Below, piece after piece: positions 10,508 to 22,500 of a DNA stretch of 64,000 bases. A program made the translations under genes and the position numbers. Each line of letters starts with the position of its first letter. The stretch's first letter is position 1. Source of the DNA: Zelopaecilomyces penicillatus (taxonomy: Eukaryota; Ascomycota; Sordariomycetes; Hypocreales; Pseudodiploosporaceae). The notes beneath the pieces are model-generated. The model worked only from the letters and a program-made list of their open reading frames with translations. It was not told the origin of the DNA and made no database searches. Location: the NCBI GenBank assembly GCA_005765155.1, contig VCCP01000002.1, positions 1,612,001 through 1,676,000 on the forward strand. Direction: 5' to 3'.

Positions 10508-12264
10508 TGCATACGCCAGATAATCTGGAGAGAATAGACGAGGTATATACATGTAACAAGAGGCTGACACTTTGTATTGTTTGCCTAATACCTGACGTGG
10601 AGAGCACAGATAGTGGATTTACGGTCACAGACCACCAGGGTTGTCATCCTCGGACTGGCTGGCGCCAAGCCGTCGGCCGGTATGGCAGAATGACACAAAC
10701 ATGCATACATGCTTTCTTTGCGTTGATCAGTTTGTTTGTTCTTGATATGGAATGGTCTGATATATAAGCACACCCCGCCAGGGAAATATATACTGTACGA
10801 ACCTCTGGTCTGGTCGCCGAATACTAGGTACTAGGTAGGTAACTACAGTATATGTTTGTACTATTAATAATACGAATGAATGCCTTTGTTTGAAGCTATG
10901 ACGGTTTCCATATAGCTTGTGGCTAGGTGTTCAGCCAACACACTGTGAGCTGGCATTTCAAGCACAGAATATTTTACTTGGATCTTCCATCTCTTTTATA
11001 CTTCTTCCACCATCATTCTTCCTCGGCATGCATCGCCCGGCGTTTATTCTTTCTTCCCGGATCTTCCGTATGTGCTTGATAGTAGGGAAGTCAAGGGATG
11101 ATTTGTTTCCAGCCTATTCAAACCCCCAATCACCTATCCCCCTAAGCACCGTGTGAAGGATATCAAACTAGTCGCTCCCCGTGTACAGCCGTGGCTCGAT
11201 AGTCTTCCCCTCCTTCATACCCTTTTGACAAAACCCAATGCAAGCCAGACTAGATAGAAGACGCAGCATGACAATGTTCCACCACCCATACACGCACAGT
11301 GCACTGTACACGCATGGTTTCCGCTGCACGCCGCCGCCGGTCGGCCGGGCTTGTTTTTTTTATGCTTCTTATTGGGACCCACGCCCGGGACAGCTGGGGG
11401 GACCCCCAGACTCCGGGTCCTCTTACAGGATGATGCATCATTGAAGCGCGTCAGATGACCCCCCCCAAAGCTCTTATAAGGCCCTTCCCACGGGGCTTGG
11501 CTTGCGGCATTCGCCCACACACCAGGAAAATAGACAGCTGACCAACTCGTGTTCGGAACCAATCGAGCGCTTTGCGATCTGTGCGCTGGAAGAAAGAAAG
11601 CCACAAATGCGGAGTGCGTTTTGGGTTGGGCGTGGGTTGATGCCTGTTCCAGCAGAGCCGCAGCAATGCTTGGTGATGGTTGGTGATGGTTGGTGACGAT
11701 GCGAACCACCACCAAACATGAGGTGTAGCACAAGCCAAAGACGGCTTCGCATTACCTAAACCCGTCCTGACCACTCCAGTTCCAGCTGTGAAAATAATAA
11801 ATCCCCGTCTAGTCCGCTTCCACCAGGCACTACCTACCTACTACTCCTCTTGACATTCCTCCACACATCATAGCACTTGACTTGCAATCTATTCTCCGTT
11901 GTCTCCAGATCTCTGAAAGAACCACCCCGTTTATCCCAACCACACCATCAATACAATACAATGTCCTCGTTCGTACTCCAGGCCTGACAACAGAACCGCC
12001 CCCATAACCCAACACCACAATAATAAGATATCGATTCTTTTCTATCCTCGCTGCAAAGTAAGCAGGAGGAGCTAGGACACACAAACATTAATCAGCCCCT
12101 GGAATCCCGGGTCTCTGGGCGACCCCCACTCCCATCCTTCCCGCATCCTCTTTGGAATCTTTTACGGTGGAAAGGTTCTTTGTAATCCTCTTGGCTGTAG
12201 CTCATCAGGATCTGTGATTTTGAAAAAGGCAAACACAAACATCGAATATCCCATCTCTGCCTTG

Positions 12265-12326
12265 CTATTACTACTATTGCTACTACCACTACCACCACTA
12301 CTGCTGCTTCTACTGCTCCCATTACA
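12265..12326. repeat. Imperfect trinucleotide repeat (CTA/CCA/CTG)
   Basis: A degenerate triplet tract on the + strand, mostly CTA, CCA and CTG, lies upstream of the GNAT gene. It reads as Leu runs in one frame and is a simple repeat, not a gene. Confidence 0.7.
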
Positions 12327-12601
12327 CCCCCTTCAAATCTACCATATATCTCCCAAATCTCAATTCCCATCATCAGCCGCTGTTGATATACAAAACTGTT
12401 ATAAACCCAGTGAGCTCATCGAACGGTGACAACAACGCAATCCCAACAACAACAACAATAACTACAACAACAAAGCCAATTCTTCTTCACCAACCTCTTC
12501 TTCACTTCTAGCTCAGTGCTGCTCCCGCTTCCTTTCCAATACCCTCACAACTACACCAACCGAATTTTTGAGCGGGTTTAACCCGATCACACACCACATT
12601 G

Positions 12602-13995
12602 ATGTCGGTTGAACTTCGAACAAGCCTCAACTGTTTGCGCCATCCCTCCAGGTTTATGCCCGTCTCGAGGTCTCAGCTCTCAAGTGTCCATACGGGTGAT
12701 AGTTCGCAGCACATAAAACGTAAGTCTCCCATATTATCTCTCTCTTCATATTTATCCTTCTTAAGGCAATGGGAAGGATGAGCGAGGTAAGGTGAATGCA
12801 AAACAGAAAATACAATGTTTGACTAAACAAAATTACTTGAATCTGTAGCTCTCGCCCTCAGTATAAAAAGTATCAGTACGACGTGAACAAAACAAGAATT
12901 CCCTCCATCCGTACATGCTCAAGGGCTCCCAACCCCCCTCCAGCCTGGAGCTTGTGAAGGACCACAACAGCAACAGCAATACCAACAGCAAGGCCATGGC
13001 TATTCTTGAAATGAGGCGACGCTCCCTCGTACCCGCAAGATGGGAGAACACCGTCCGTAGGATTGGCGTTGCCGAGTGCGTCCCAGCCGGGCTCTCCCTC
13101 GCCCACTCCTTTGCCAACGATGCCTTAAGCATGTATGTCCTCGACGGCGATGACCGGCTCGAGTATTCAGACGAGTTGAAATGGGAACTCCACGTCCGTA
13201 TGATGACGTCCCTGGCGTTTGCCCATTGCTATAGCGGTATTGTGACTAGCATCGGCCCGGATTATGACGCCGTTGCTTTGTGGTAAGTTGAAGTTTTCTG
13301 TGTTATAGTTTGTGTGTGTATATATATGTGTGTGTGAGGAACACCCATCTTCCATGTACATCGGGAAGAGCAGGACACAAACTCAATTGAAGGGAATGTA
13401 TAATGTTCGGTTTTGGCTAATTGTGTATATCTATCGCTATAGGGAACCTCCAAGAAGCAACATGGATGGTTGGTGGACCATCTTCCGCAGTGGCATGTGG
13501 AAGCTCAACTACCTCCTTTCCGGCGAGGTTCGCAAGCGCTACTACGACGACATGCTGCCTCTGCTGCGTCAAACCATGGACGAAGTCATGGGAGACACCG
13601 AGTACTACAATCTCGCCTACATCGGCACCAAGCCCAACGCCCGAGGCAAGGGGTACGCCAAGAGGCTGATTCAGGACATGGCAGACAAGGTATTTTCGTT
13701 GTTCTACTGTCACTCTGGAGAAACAGCCCCCAACTGCTCCTGGATTAGACTGACTTTTCTCTCTTTCTCCCACCCTCTTTAGGCTGATTCCGAGGATCGT
13801 GCTATCTATCTCGAATCCACCACGCTCGCCAACGTCCGCTACTACCAGAAATTCGGCTTCGAATATAAAAAGCAGATTTCCTTTGAGCGCGGCCCCGTGC
13901 CAGTGCCACTCTTTATCATGGTCCGCCATCCGCGATCCCAGAAGTCGACCGGATCGTCCACTTCTCTGTCCCACATTGAGACTGTGAAGGCCTAG
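12602..13995 (+). CDS. GNAT-family N-acetyltransferase
   Basis: Transfers an acetyl group from acetyl-CoA to an unidentified amine substrate. The secure exons are 12877-13282, 13443-13689 and 13783-13995. The longest model adds exon 12602-12719 (start MSVELRTSL), joined by a 157-bp GTAAGT intron ending TATCAG, for 327 aa. An ATG at 12915 would give 275 aa and one at 12996 (MAILEMRR) 248 aa, so the start is uncertain. The acetyl-CoA-binding motif A is YIGTKPNARGKGYAKRL, with the R-x-x-G-x-G/A pattern as RGKGYA, and motif B is TTLANVRYYQKFGFE. The two downstream introns (160 and 93 bp) are well supported; the first restores a Trp codon (WEPPRSNMDGWW). Similar unassigned GNAT proteins are common in filamentous ascomycetes. 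It converges on RPA2. Confidence 0.85.
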
Positions 13996-14550
13996 AGAGG
14001 AGAATACCACTTCTCTGATGTTACCTTTCTTCCCCCTTTTGACACCTTCCTTTATTTTCTCCCCGTTACTACTTTGCTTTTCTTTCTTCTCGCCCTCAGA
14101 TTGTAAACAATGGGCAGTTATGCAGGGTCATGGTTCACTTTTTATGGGATTCAAGTTGCTAGCCTCGCGCGTTTTGCTCGCTCTGACCAAAGTTGGAACT
14201 TACACTATTACCAGCTCACTCTCATTAAACTACACTTCTCTTTTGGTTGCGAGTTTCTTTGATTAGGTTTCCTATGGAATCGGATTCTGCCTGGCTTGCT
14301 GGCATTCAATTAGCATCAAAACAGTCCTTACGGTAGAAATATAACATCATTTTTGCACTCTGTTTCACACCAAATTGCTTCATACAAGATGAATATGAAA
14401 ATTATCGGCGGGACAATTCCTTAGTGTATTCCGGCCATTTGTTATCTTATCAACTTTTGTCCTCCTCGCGATATTAAATCTTGTATAGACCCATGGCTCA
14501 GATCTCAGCGCTGCTGTTCTCGATGCTATCCTCTTCCCATTCCCTCAGTT
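13996..14550. other. Intergenic, convergent 3' ends
   Basis: T-rich 3' sequence of the GNAT gene and 3' flank of the RPA2 gene. No gene is seen. Confidence 0.5.
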
Positions 14551-15509
14551 TCAATACTCCAAAATAGCCCATGTTTCATCGTCGACCGTTGTGTAAATCA
14601 ACCCTAGCCCCAGAAGCTCATCCGACGCCGTCAAAACATCCTTCACTGACATGCCTGTTGAGCTGGTAATGACGTTGAGATGTACACCCTCGTTGCCTCC
14701 TGGTGTGCCATTCATAAAGTTAAACATCTTCTTAGAAACTGCCGTGCATCCGGAGAGCTTGCTAGACGCCTGGCCTGTATTGCCTCCTGCTACCTCGCTG
14801 CCGTGACCGCCGCCGTCAACGAACATACTATCTCCGTTATTTGCGGGGGCGCCATTCTGGCCAAGTGGCCCGTGTGTAAAGTATAGGTGGACATATGTAG
14901 CTTCCAACAGGTGGTAGTTGACCTCATTGAAGTCTGTAATGGGTCGGATAACGTGTGCACCGACGTGACGTTTGTTGGAGAAAGATTTGAGACGGCCCCA
15001 CACCCGGACGTGAGAGTCCAGCTCGAAACCGGGATCTGCGTCGTCTTGCTTGTCTACATCAATCCACTTCTTGACTTCAATCTGCCCCGTGCCATCGTCG
15101 ATCTTGATTGTGATGTTGGTGGGCTGAGGGTTCACGCTGCGGACCTGGCCGACAAAGGTAATCTGCGTCACCGCTGTACCATCAATCTTGAAGTCGGCGC
15201 CGGAGAAGGCCTCCTCAGCATCCAGGATCTGCTTAATCGTCACCGGCCGTAATGATTCATCCTGGTAGGACTACAGCAAGGCTATTAGCAACAACGAAAA
15301 GATGCTCATATTGACATGGAAACGGAGCATATGGGTTTGTGGTACCTTTCCACCGCCTTGGCTGCCTTGCTGAGAGCCACCAGCGAAGAAGCCGCCTGAG
15401 TCGTCACCTCCCTGGGCGCCATAACTAGGTTTTGAATATCCTCCGTAAGCCGCTGTTTAAGAGGTTAGCACAGGGTCAGGGTGTATTTGGCGCGGCTTCT
15501 CATACACAT
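14551..15509 (-). CDS. rfa2: Replication protein A, 32-kDa subunit (RPA2/Rfa2)
   Basis: Middle subunit of the nuclear ssDNA-binding RPA heterotrimer used in replication, repair and checkpoint signalling. Exons in transcript order are 15509-15506, 15452-15346 and 15270-14551, giving 276 aa (usual 260-280). The first exon is only ATG plus one T; splicing makes MSAYGGYSKPSYG, as expected for this family. Residues 1 to about 40 are the Gly/Ser/Gln-rich N-terminal tail that is the phosphorylation target in homologues. An OB fold follows (VTIKQI ... ITFVGQVRSV ... IKIDDGTGQIEVKKW ... RVWGRLKSF), then a linker and a C-terminal winged helix (about 205-276, ending WAILEY). The 53-bp first intron has a CTAAC branch site. 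Divergent from lon2. Confidence 0.92.
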
Positions 15510-16436
15510 TGTAAGCTGGTCTTTGAGGTTTGAAATCGTGAATGTGAGAGACGCGTGTGGCGCGACAAGAGGTGAAAGTTTAATGGCTTTTGCAGTACCT
15601 CCGATGCCCCGCGATTGTGGGGCCCCTGCTCAGGTATAGGTACATGAACACCACTTATTGGCAACGCTGAGTCATCGAGGTTGTAATACAAGGGAGCAGC
15701 CTTGGATGGATACATGAGCCTTAAGAGCAATAGAGGCTAAATTCTCGCAAGTTTCTCTCATTATTTCTCCAACTGTTCGTCTTCACTCTGAAATGTGTAA
15801 TCCCCGTCGTGTTTGTAGTCTAAATTGTTCTCCTAAAGCCTCTCAAAAGTCTGTATCATTACTGTGCTGATTGCTCGCGTTACCAAATAAGGAATCAATT
15901 ATCTTGTGGCCCGTGTAACTACCCAAAGCGGCACAATGCAGTCATCACAGGCCATCCCACGGCACTTCATCTCCTTGGAACTCAGTAGCATCATGAAGAA
16001 TCACACAAACACCTGTCTGTGTCCACAGAATGAACTCCAGACAAGGCTGCTGGCCGCTGATAAATGGGGGCGGTGGCGCGTGGTGTGGCTTATCTTTCTT
16101 CCATGCCAGTGCTCTCGTTAAGCAGCTAAAGCCTCGGTAGAGGATGGAGACTGGTCGGTCGGACCGGGGTCTGAAGCTGTGTTCCATGTTGCCCCGAGCT
16201 TCGCGGATGGATTGTCTAGCATCTGACATCGATCCATCACCAACCTCGTCACGTCCGACACGTTCGTCACAACCCATCATTTCCATCGACTCGCCACCCC
16301 GTCGCGGGCTCCATATCATCAATTGTTCCCAGGCGATTCCTGTGTATTCGTCGTGCATCCATCTGCCCAGTTCGCCTTGTGGCATTCCACTCTTCATTCT
16401 CTTCTCTTTCCCCCATAGCCCCCTTCCAGTGACGCC
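15510..16436. other. Divergent promoter region rfa2 / lon2
   Basis: About 930 bp between opposite start codons. Short frames on both strands show no family character. No gene is seen. Confidence 0.5.
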
Positions 16437-19400
16437 ATGGGGAGATCACAAATTTCAACCCTCCCGTTGATACCGCTTCCCAGGGGAACCATTCTGCTCC
16501 CGGGTCTGATTCAGCGGATTACCGTCAACTCCAGTCGACCTGATATTCCAGCCCTCCTCGCCACCGTATACGAGCGCGCCGCATCGAATGGTCCCGACAG
16601 CCGTATAGATAGCATTCCCATCGCCTGTGTTCCACTTTCCTCTCCGTTGGTTGGTCCTGATGGACAACTTCTCATCCGTGATGTAGAGGAAGAGGTTGAT
16701 ACGTCCAAGGTCGAAGAGATCAACCCAGGTAGTGCTAAACGGGGAGATCTCTTCAGTTTTGGAGTCGCCGCTAAGATCGTGGGCATTGATGGCCGAGGCT
16801 CTGGAGAGTTTGCCCTGCGAGTAGAAGGCACGAGCCGCATAACAATTGAAAGCATAACAAAAGAGCGTCCGTTCTTTGAAGCCAAAGTAACTTATTATAA
16901 CGATGACAGTACGATTGAACATCTCTTCCATTTCGACTATGTGAAAAACATGCTAACATTGGAACCGCACAGTCAGCGCGACGGACAAGCAGTTGCAGGA
17001 TCTCTTTAGCTTGCTCAAAGTACGATCAAGAGAGTTGGTTACAATATTGCGAATCTCCTCGTTGCTCCCTCGCACCAAGGGCCCGGTGATCTCAGCCGAC
17101 ATCACGAAGCGATTGGAGATGCTCATTGCGAGACGCGAGCTGAAGGATGCAGGCATTCTTGCCGATTTTATGGCGAACCTTGTCGAAACTTCACACGAAG
17201 AGAAAATTGGAGTATTGGCTGCTTTGGACGTCAAAGTCAGGATGACCAAGGTGATTGAGCTTTTGGAACGACAAGTCGGGGGCATCAAGAACAATTTTAA
17301 AATCACCACGTTTACCTCGGTTCCGGTGCAGATTCTGGATCGACTCAACGTGGGCCCTACAAAGCGATCCAACCCGTTGGCGCAGATGCCCGGAATGGCA
17401 TTTGTACCACCCACAGGAGGCAATGATCAGAATGATGATCAAGAAGCCAATGAGCTAGATGACTTGAAGAAGAAGCTATACAACGCAAAGCTACCAGCCG
17501 AAGTTCTCAAGGCGGTAGAAAGAGAGCTCCGGCGGTTACAAAAGATGATGCCAATGAATCAAGAATATCAGGTCACGAGGAACTGGTTAGAAACACTCTC
17601 CGAGATACCATGGTCAGTCATGACAGACGACCGACTGGGGCCCGACACGCTTACAAGAGCGCGCAAGCAACTTGACGAAGATCATTACGGTCTTGACAAA
17701 GTTAAGAAAAGACTCATTGAGTATCTGGCAGTTCTGAGATTGAAGCAGTCCATCAACGATGATGTTGATGAGAAAATACGAAAGGCGGAGAGCGAGGTAG
17801 CTTCTTCGGAGGCGCAGGCTGCAGAGGATCAAGAGCCTAGCCAGGCCCCAGCTGAGCAATCTGAACCAGAGACAGCCAAGCTTCAGATTCTCAAATCACG
17901 ACGGATGGTGGACAAGTCACCCATTATGCTTCTTGTCGGTCCTCCAGGTGTTGGCAAGACCAGTCTTGCAAAATCAGTGGCAAACGCCCTAGGCCGCAAG
18001 TTCCATCGTATCTCTTTGGGAGGCGTTAGAGATGAAGCAGAGATACGTGGTCACAGGAGAACGTATGTTGCAGCAATGCCTGGTCTCATTGTCCAAGGCT
18101 TGAGGAAGGTCGGGGTTGCGAACCCTGTCTTTTTGTTGGACGAGATTGACAAGATTGGAATGGCCAGTGTTCATGGTGACCCTTCAGCTGCCATGCTTGA
18201 AGTGTTGGATCCGGAACAAAATCACACATTTCACGATCACTACGTCGGAATGCCCATTGATCTCTCCAAAATTCTCTTTATTGCTACTGCCAATAGTCTA
18301 GATACCATCCCGGCACCCCTCCTGGACCGCATGGAGATGATCTATCTTCCCGGTTACACAACACTTGAGAAGCGACACATTGCGATGCAACACTTGGTTC
18401 CCAAACAAGTCAGGGTTAATGGCTTAGGTGAGGACCAGGTAACCTTTACTGCGGATGTTGTGTCCAAGATCATCGAGTCGTACACTCGTGAGTCAGGGGT
18501 TCGCAACTTGGAACGTGAGATTGGTTCTGTATGTCGTGCCAAGGCTGTTGAGTTTGCCGAAGCCCGAGACGGTGGCCAGATGGACGTGTACCAAGCACAG
18601 CTCACAGTGGATGATATTGAGCGGATCCTGGGCATTGAAAAGTTTGAAGAAGAAATTGCCGAGAAAACAAGCCGCCCGGGTATTGTTACCGGTCTGGTGG
18701 CTTACAGCACGGGTGGCAATGGCAGCATTCTGTTCATCGAGGTCGCTGATATGCCAGGCACCGGCAGAGTGCAGCTGACTGGAAAGCTGGGCGATGTCCT
18801 CAAGGAGAGCGTGGAAGTTGCTCTGACTTGGGTCAAGGCACATGCGTTTGAGCTAGGTCTCACACCTGAGCCCACTGTCGACATCATGAAGGAGCGTAGC
18901 ATCCATGTTCACTGTCCCTCTGGTGCCATCCCCAAGGATGGCCCCAGCAGTGGCATTGGACAAGCTATTGCTCTGATTTCCCTATTCTCGGGCAAACCGG
19001 TGCCACCTACAATGGCAATGACTGTACGCCTCTCTACGTTCCCTCCTCCCCTCTTTTTTTCTTTTCTATTGTCACTCCTTCCTTTATCGAATTTTAGACA
19101 AACACTCTAACACAACATGTGATACAGGGCGAGATATCCCTCCGTGGCCGAGTTACAGCTGTCGGAGGTATCAAGGAGAAACTCATTGGCGCACTCCGAG
19201 CCGGGGTCAAGACGGTTTTGCTGCCCGCGCAGAATCGAAAAGATGTCAAAGACCTGCCCCAGGAAGTCAAGAATGGTCTAGAAATTCTTCATGTCAAGTA
19301 CGTTCTGGCCCCGTGTATCCCTCATTAGTCTTCTCAGTACCACCCTCCCCTTCTTTTCTCCTCCTAGAGCCACCTTGGTGGCGAATATGACCCCCCTTTA

Positions 19401-19565
19401 CTTCAACGGAAACATGTCCCCCCCACTTTTCTTTTGGTGGTTTTTCGTGTGACTAATGTTTGGGTTTCATATTATAGCCATATCTGGGAAGCGATCCGAC
19501 TTGTCTGGCCTGATTCACATTGGGCTGATGACAGTAACTATGCTGGTATTGAAAGCCGGCTATGA
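16437..19565 (+). CDS. lon2: Peroxisomal Lon protease homologue
   Basis: ATP-dependent serine protease/chaperone of the peroxisomal matrix (Pln/LONP2 type), degrading damaged or unprocessed matrix proteins. Exons are 16437-16908, 16973-19023, 19128-19297 and 19478-19565, giving 926 aa. The order is the Lon N-terminal substrate domain (LPLIPLPRGTILLPG at the start), AAA+ module with Walker A GPPGVGKT (480-487) and Walker B VFLLDEID, then protease domain with catalytic Ser816 in PKDGPSSG and Lys857 in GGIKEKL. The protein ends GIESRL; the SRL tripeptide is a PTS1 peroxisome signal, and no mitochondrial presequence is present, separating it from mitochondrial Pim1. The PTS1 is encoded only in the last exon. 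Introns are 64, 104 and 180 bp. Confidence 0.95.
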
Positions 19566-22500
19566 GAAGGGGTGCTTATATCGATTGCATATAAAAATGA
19601 TTTAGCGTTTGCGGCTTCTTGGACCAGCAAATTGGGGCTTACGCCAGAGGAAATGGAGATATACATTAGTTGGGACTGTGACTGTGAATTGTATTTGTTA
19701 ATTGCCCACCGCCACGTCAATGGCCTTTGGTGGTCAAGCTGTGTTTTTGTTTTGTTTTGATTTTATTTTATTCATATGCCATAAAAGCACACAATGCGAA
19801 TACTTGGGTCGGGCGGCCTCTACAGGAGAACTAGAATACTTGGCTGATACGCTATCTATCAATCAATTATAACTACAACAACGGGTTTCGTACGATATTG
19901 CCACAGCAGAACAACACCACCAGAAGCGAGCTAGCCCACCCCCCCTTGTAGTAAGTAGTCATATGGTGAGGGGGCAATGGGGGCGCATCTATGGTCCGTA
20001 TCCCTATTTGTGGTTCATCTATTTTGTGTTTTTTCTTTTCCTCTCCTCGGTCAGCGAACAGGGCTCAGGGATGTACACCGGTAGGCGGGAGAGTGCCACG
20101 CGAGAAAAGACGCCCGCACGGCAGGCCATGTGCTGCGGCGTTCTGATATAAACATGGGCTTGCACTAGAAGAATGGGGAGGTGGATGTGGGAGATACATA
20201 CACACACACTCACACACACGGGATGAGCCAGCTCGTTAGCGAGGTTGTGGCTTTGACTGGAAAAGTGAGCGAAGTACTCCGTAGATTAGGCGGGGATCTG
20301 TGTGATGCAGCAGAAATGTTGTGTCGGAACGGGAGGCGGCATGGAGGATGGATGTGGGAGCATGTGTCTGATATTGTGGTGTGTCGATAGTGGTTGTGCT
20401 GTATATGGGCATAGGACTGGACTGGCTGAGAGTTGGGGAAGATAAGCCGGTGTCTCTTTAGTGTGTCTCTTTGGTGTCATTATATTGCCTACCTCTCACT
20501 CAGGGTAAACAGCAACAAGGCAAACATGAACGAGAAAAGATGGATGGAACGCAGTTGACTAACCGTGGGCCTGTTCCCAAGAGCTACACGTTATTCGGCA
20601 ATACACAAGGAGTTCCGAAGTTTTGCTTTGTACCGGTACAGGTTCAAAACAGCGTCTTAGGTTTTCTACATTTGCATGAAATGATAGATTTCCCCTTCAG
20701 ATTACTTTGTTCCAATTTGAATCTCATTACGGGCAACCGAGTTGTGCCGAATGAGTAATGCGTTCGTGGGCGCTGCTCACTTTCGAGTGTTATATCATTC
20801 TTGGCAGTGTTGTCCGAGTACCCGACATTGGACAAGCCAAACTGGAAAAACATATTAAAATTGAAGCAGGGTTTTGTGTCGCTGACTCCAACTCTGATGC
20901 ACTTTTTTGTCCTTGACTATTAGCTCAAATCCTTGCGGCATCTTGGCATTGAGGCCATAACCCTGTGGAGGGGATCTGTCAGCTCTCATTGTACGCCTAT
21001 AACGCAAAGATATTGGGGTGGTGTGTTTCTTCTCCGAAAAAGTACCTGTATGTAGAAAGCCCCCCGCCCTATCGATTCGATAGCCATACACACCCACTAA
21101 ATATGCCACCAACAGTTCGCTGGTGGCCACACAAGAGCACGTTTCTTGCTGCAGCTGCAGGTCGTCCTAGTCCGCGCCAAACTCTTCGTTTTCCCAAGGA
21201 AGCATCTCCAAATGGCAATCGCTTTGCAGGGACACCGCTGGTTTGGCTCGTGGCTTTCGTGACGAGAAAGCTGCTGGCTGTCAACCAGGGCCATCCCAGC
21301 ACGTGGCAACCCTGGCTCCAGCGTCGTACACCATAACCGATACAGACAAGGCAATTAACTGCTCGATAAACTGTTTTCGGCTACGCAGCGCGAGCCTCTC
21401 TGTGCTGCAGCAGGAAATTGAACAAGGTAACAAAGCAATTACATTGTGTTTTCGGGTCGACTTTGCCCCATGCATGGTACGCAGCATTAGGGATAAATAA
21501 CACGAAAGTATTGATAAATGAACAGGTACGGTGGCACGAGAGTGGACAAGCTATGTGAGAGAGAAAAAACAGGCTTTGGCCGACCTCTGGGTCCAAGATC
21601 AGCCCAACCACGCCTCAGCTTATTCATAGACGGTTGGCTTGCCATTTTCCTCCACGTTGGAGCTGTGTGTTTTGGTGTGATCCGCTATGCACAATTAATG
21701 CCATGCATGATCTATTTAATCAGTCTGCCTGGACTTGTGCATTGCTTGGGTAAGCGTCGATGCGATAAACAATTGCATAGATGGCTGGGTGTCTCTGATT
21801 TGTTTTTCTTGAGGAGATGGGGAAAATATGATGATAGCATGCGCGCAGCGATCACCCCGTGCGACAAATCTTGCGGAGAAATACCCGAGACGTTGATGCC
21901 AACAAAATGCCCGAGCTACTAAAACCGTAGATTTGAGGGGGGGATCAGATTCATACCGAAAAGCAAATAGAGGGTGTTTACCCGTGTTTCATTTGTTAAA
22001 TTATTAGATTGCTTAATGTGATACTCACATCCTTCTCTAATCACTCAGCGAGCTGAGATGTGATAGGAACGGGGGTGTGTGGGGTTTAGTGGAGGAAAAA
22101 GTCTCCGCATGGCTGGACAAATGTTGTCTGCGAGTACTCGTGCTCCGTAAAACCCGTCGAAAAGGATGCATAATATACGAGCAGTTGGCCAGAAGGGGGT
22201 GCCACAGAAGAAAATATTTGACGCCATGTTCTGGCTTCCATTTCCAACCAGCCTTGCTATTGTTTTGTTAGTTTGTTCCTCCGTCTTCTTTGGTTATGGC
22301 GACTACTCCTAGTGCTCGCAAGTTTTATTAAAACAAATCTGCTATGGACGGGTTGGCTCTCGCTCTGTGCACCGATGAATTGTTTAGCACGAGCGGGGTG
22401 TATGTCCATTTCTGGCCCGAAGGACGTCGGGCATTTATCGACAATGCTTAGCAGGGCCTTTAAGGTATCATTATTAGTGAAGAGAAATCATGGGGAGAAG

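Larger units (their letters stand above)
9655..12601. other. Intergenic, about 2.9 kb
   Basis: No gene is supported. It contains two AT microsatellites, a GC-richer block (about 10.1-10.45 kb) with overlapping short frames on both strands that look random, and an A/C-rich stretch after 12.42 kb with CAA repeats that is probably the promoter and leader of the GNAT gene. Confidence 0.5.

Noticed and set aside
21103..21336. 78-codon ORF starting MPPTVRWWPH
   Set aside because: Overlapping frames are open on the other strand, there is no signal peptide or family feature, and no splice partners.
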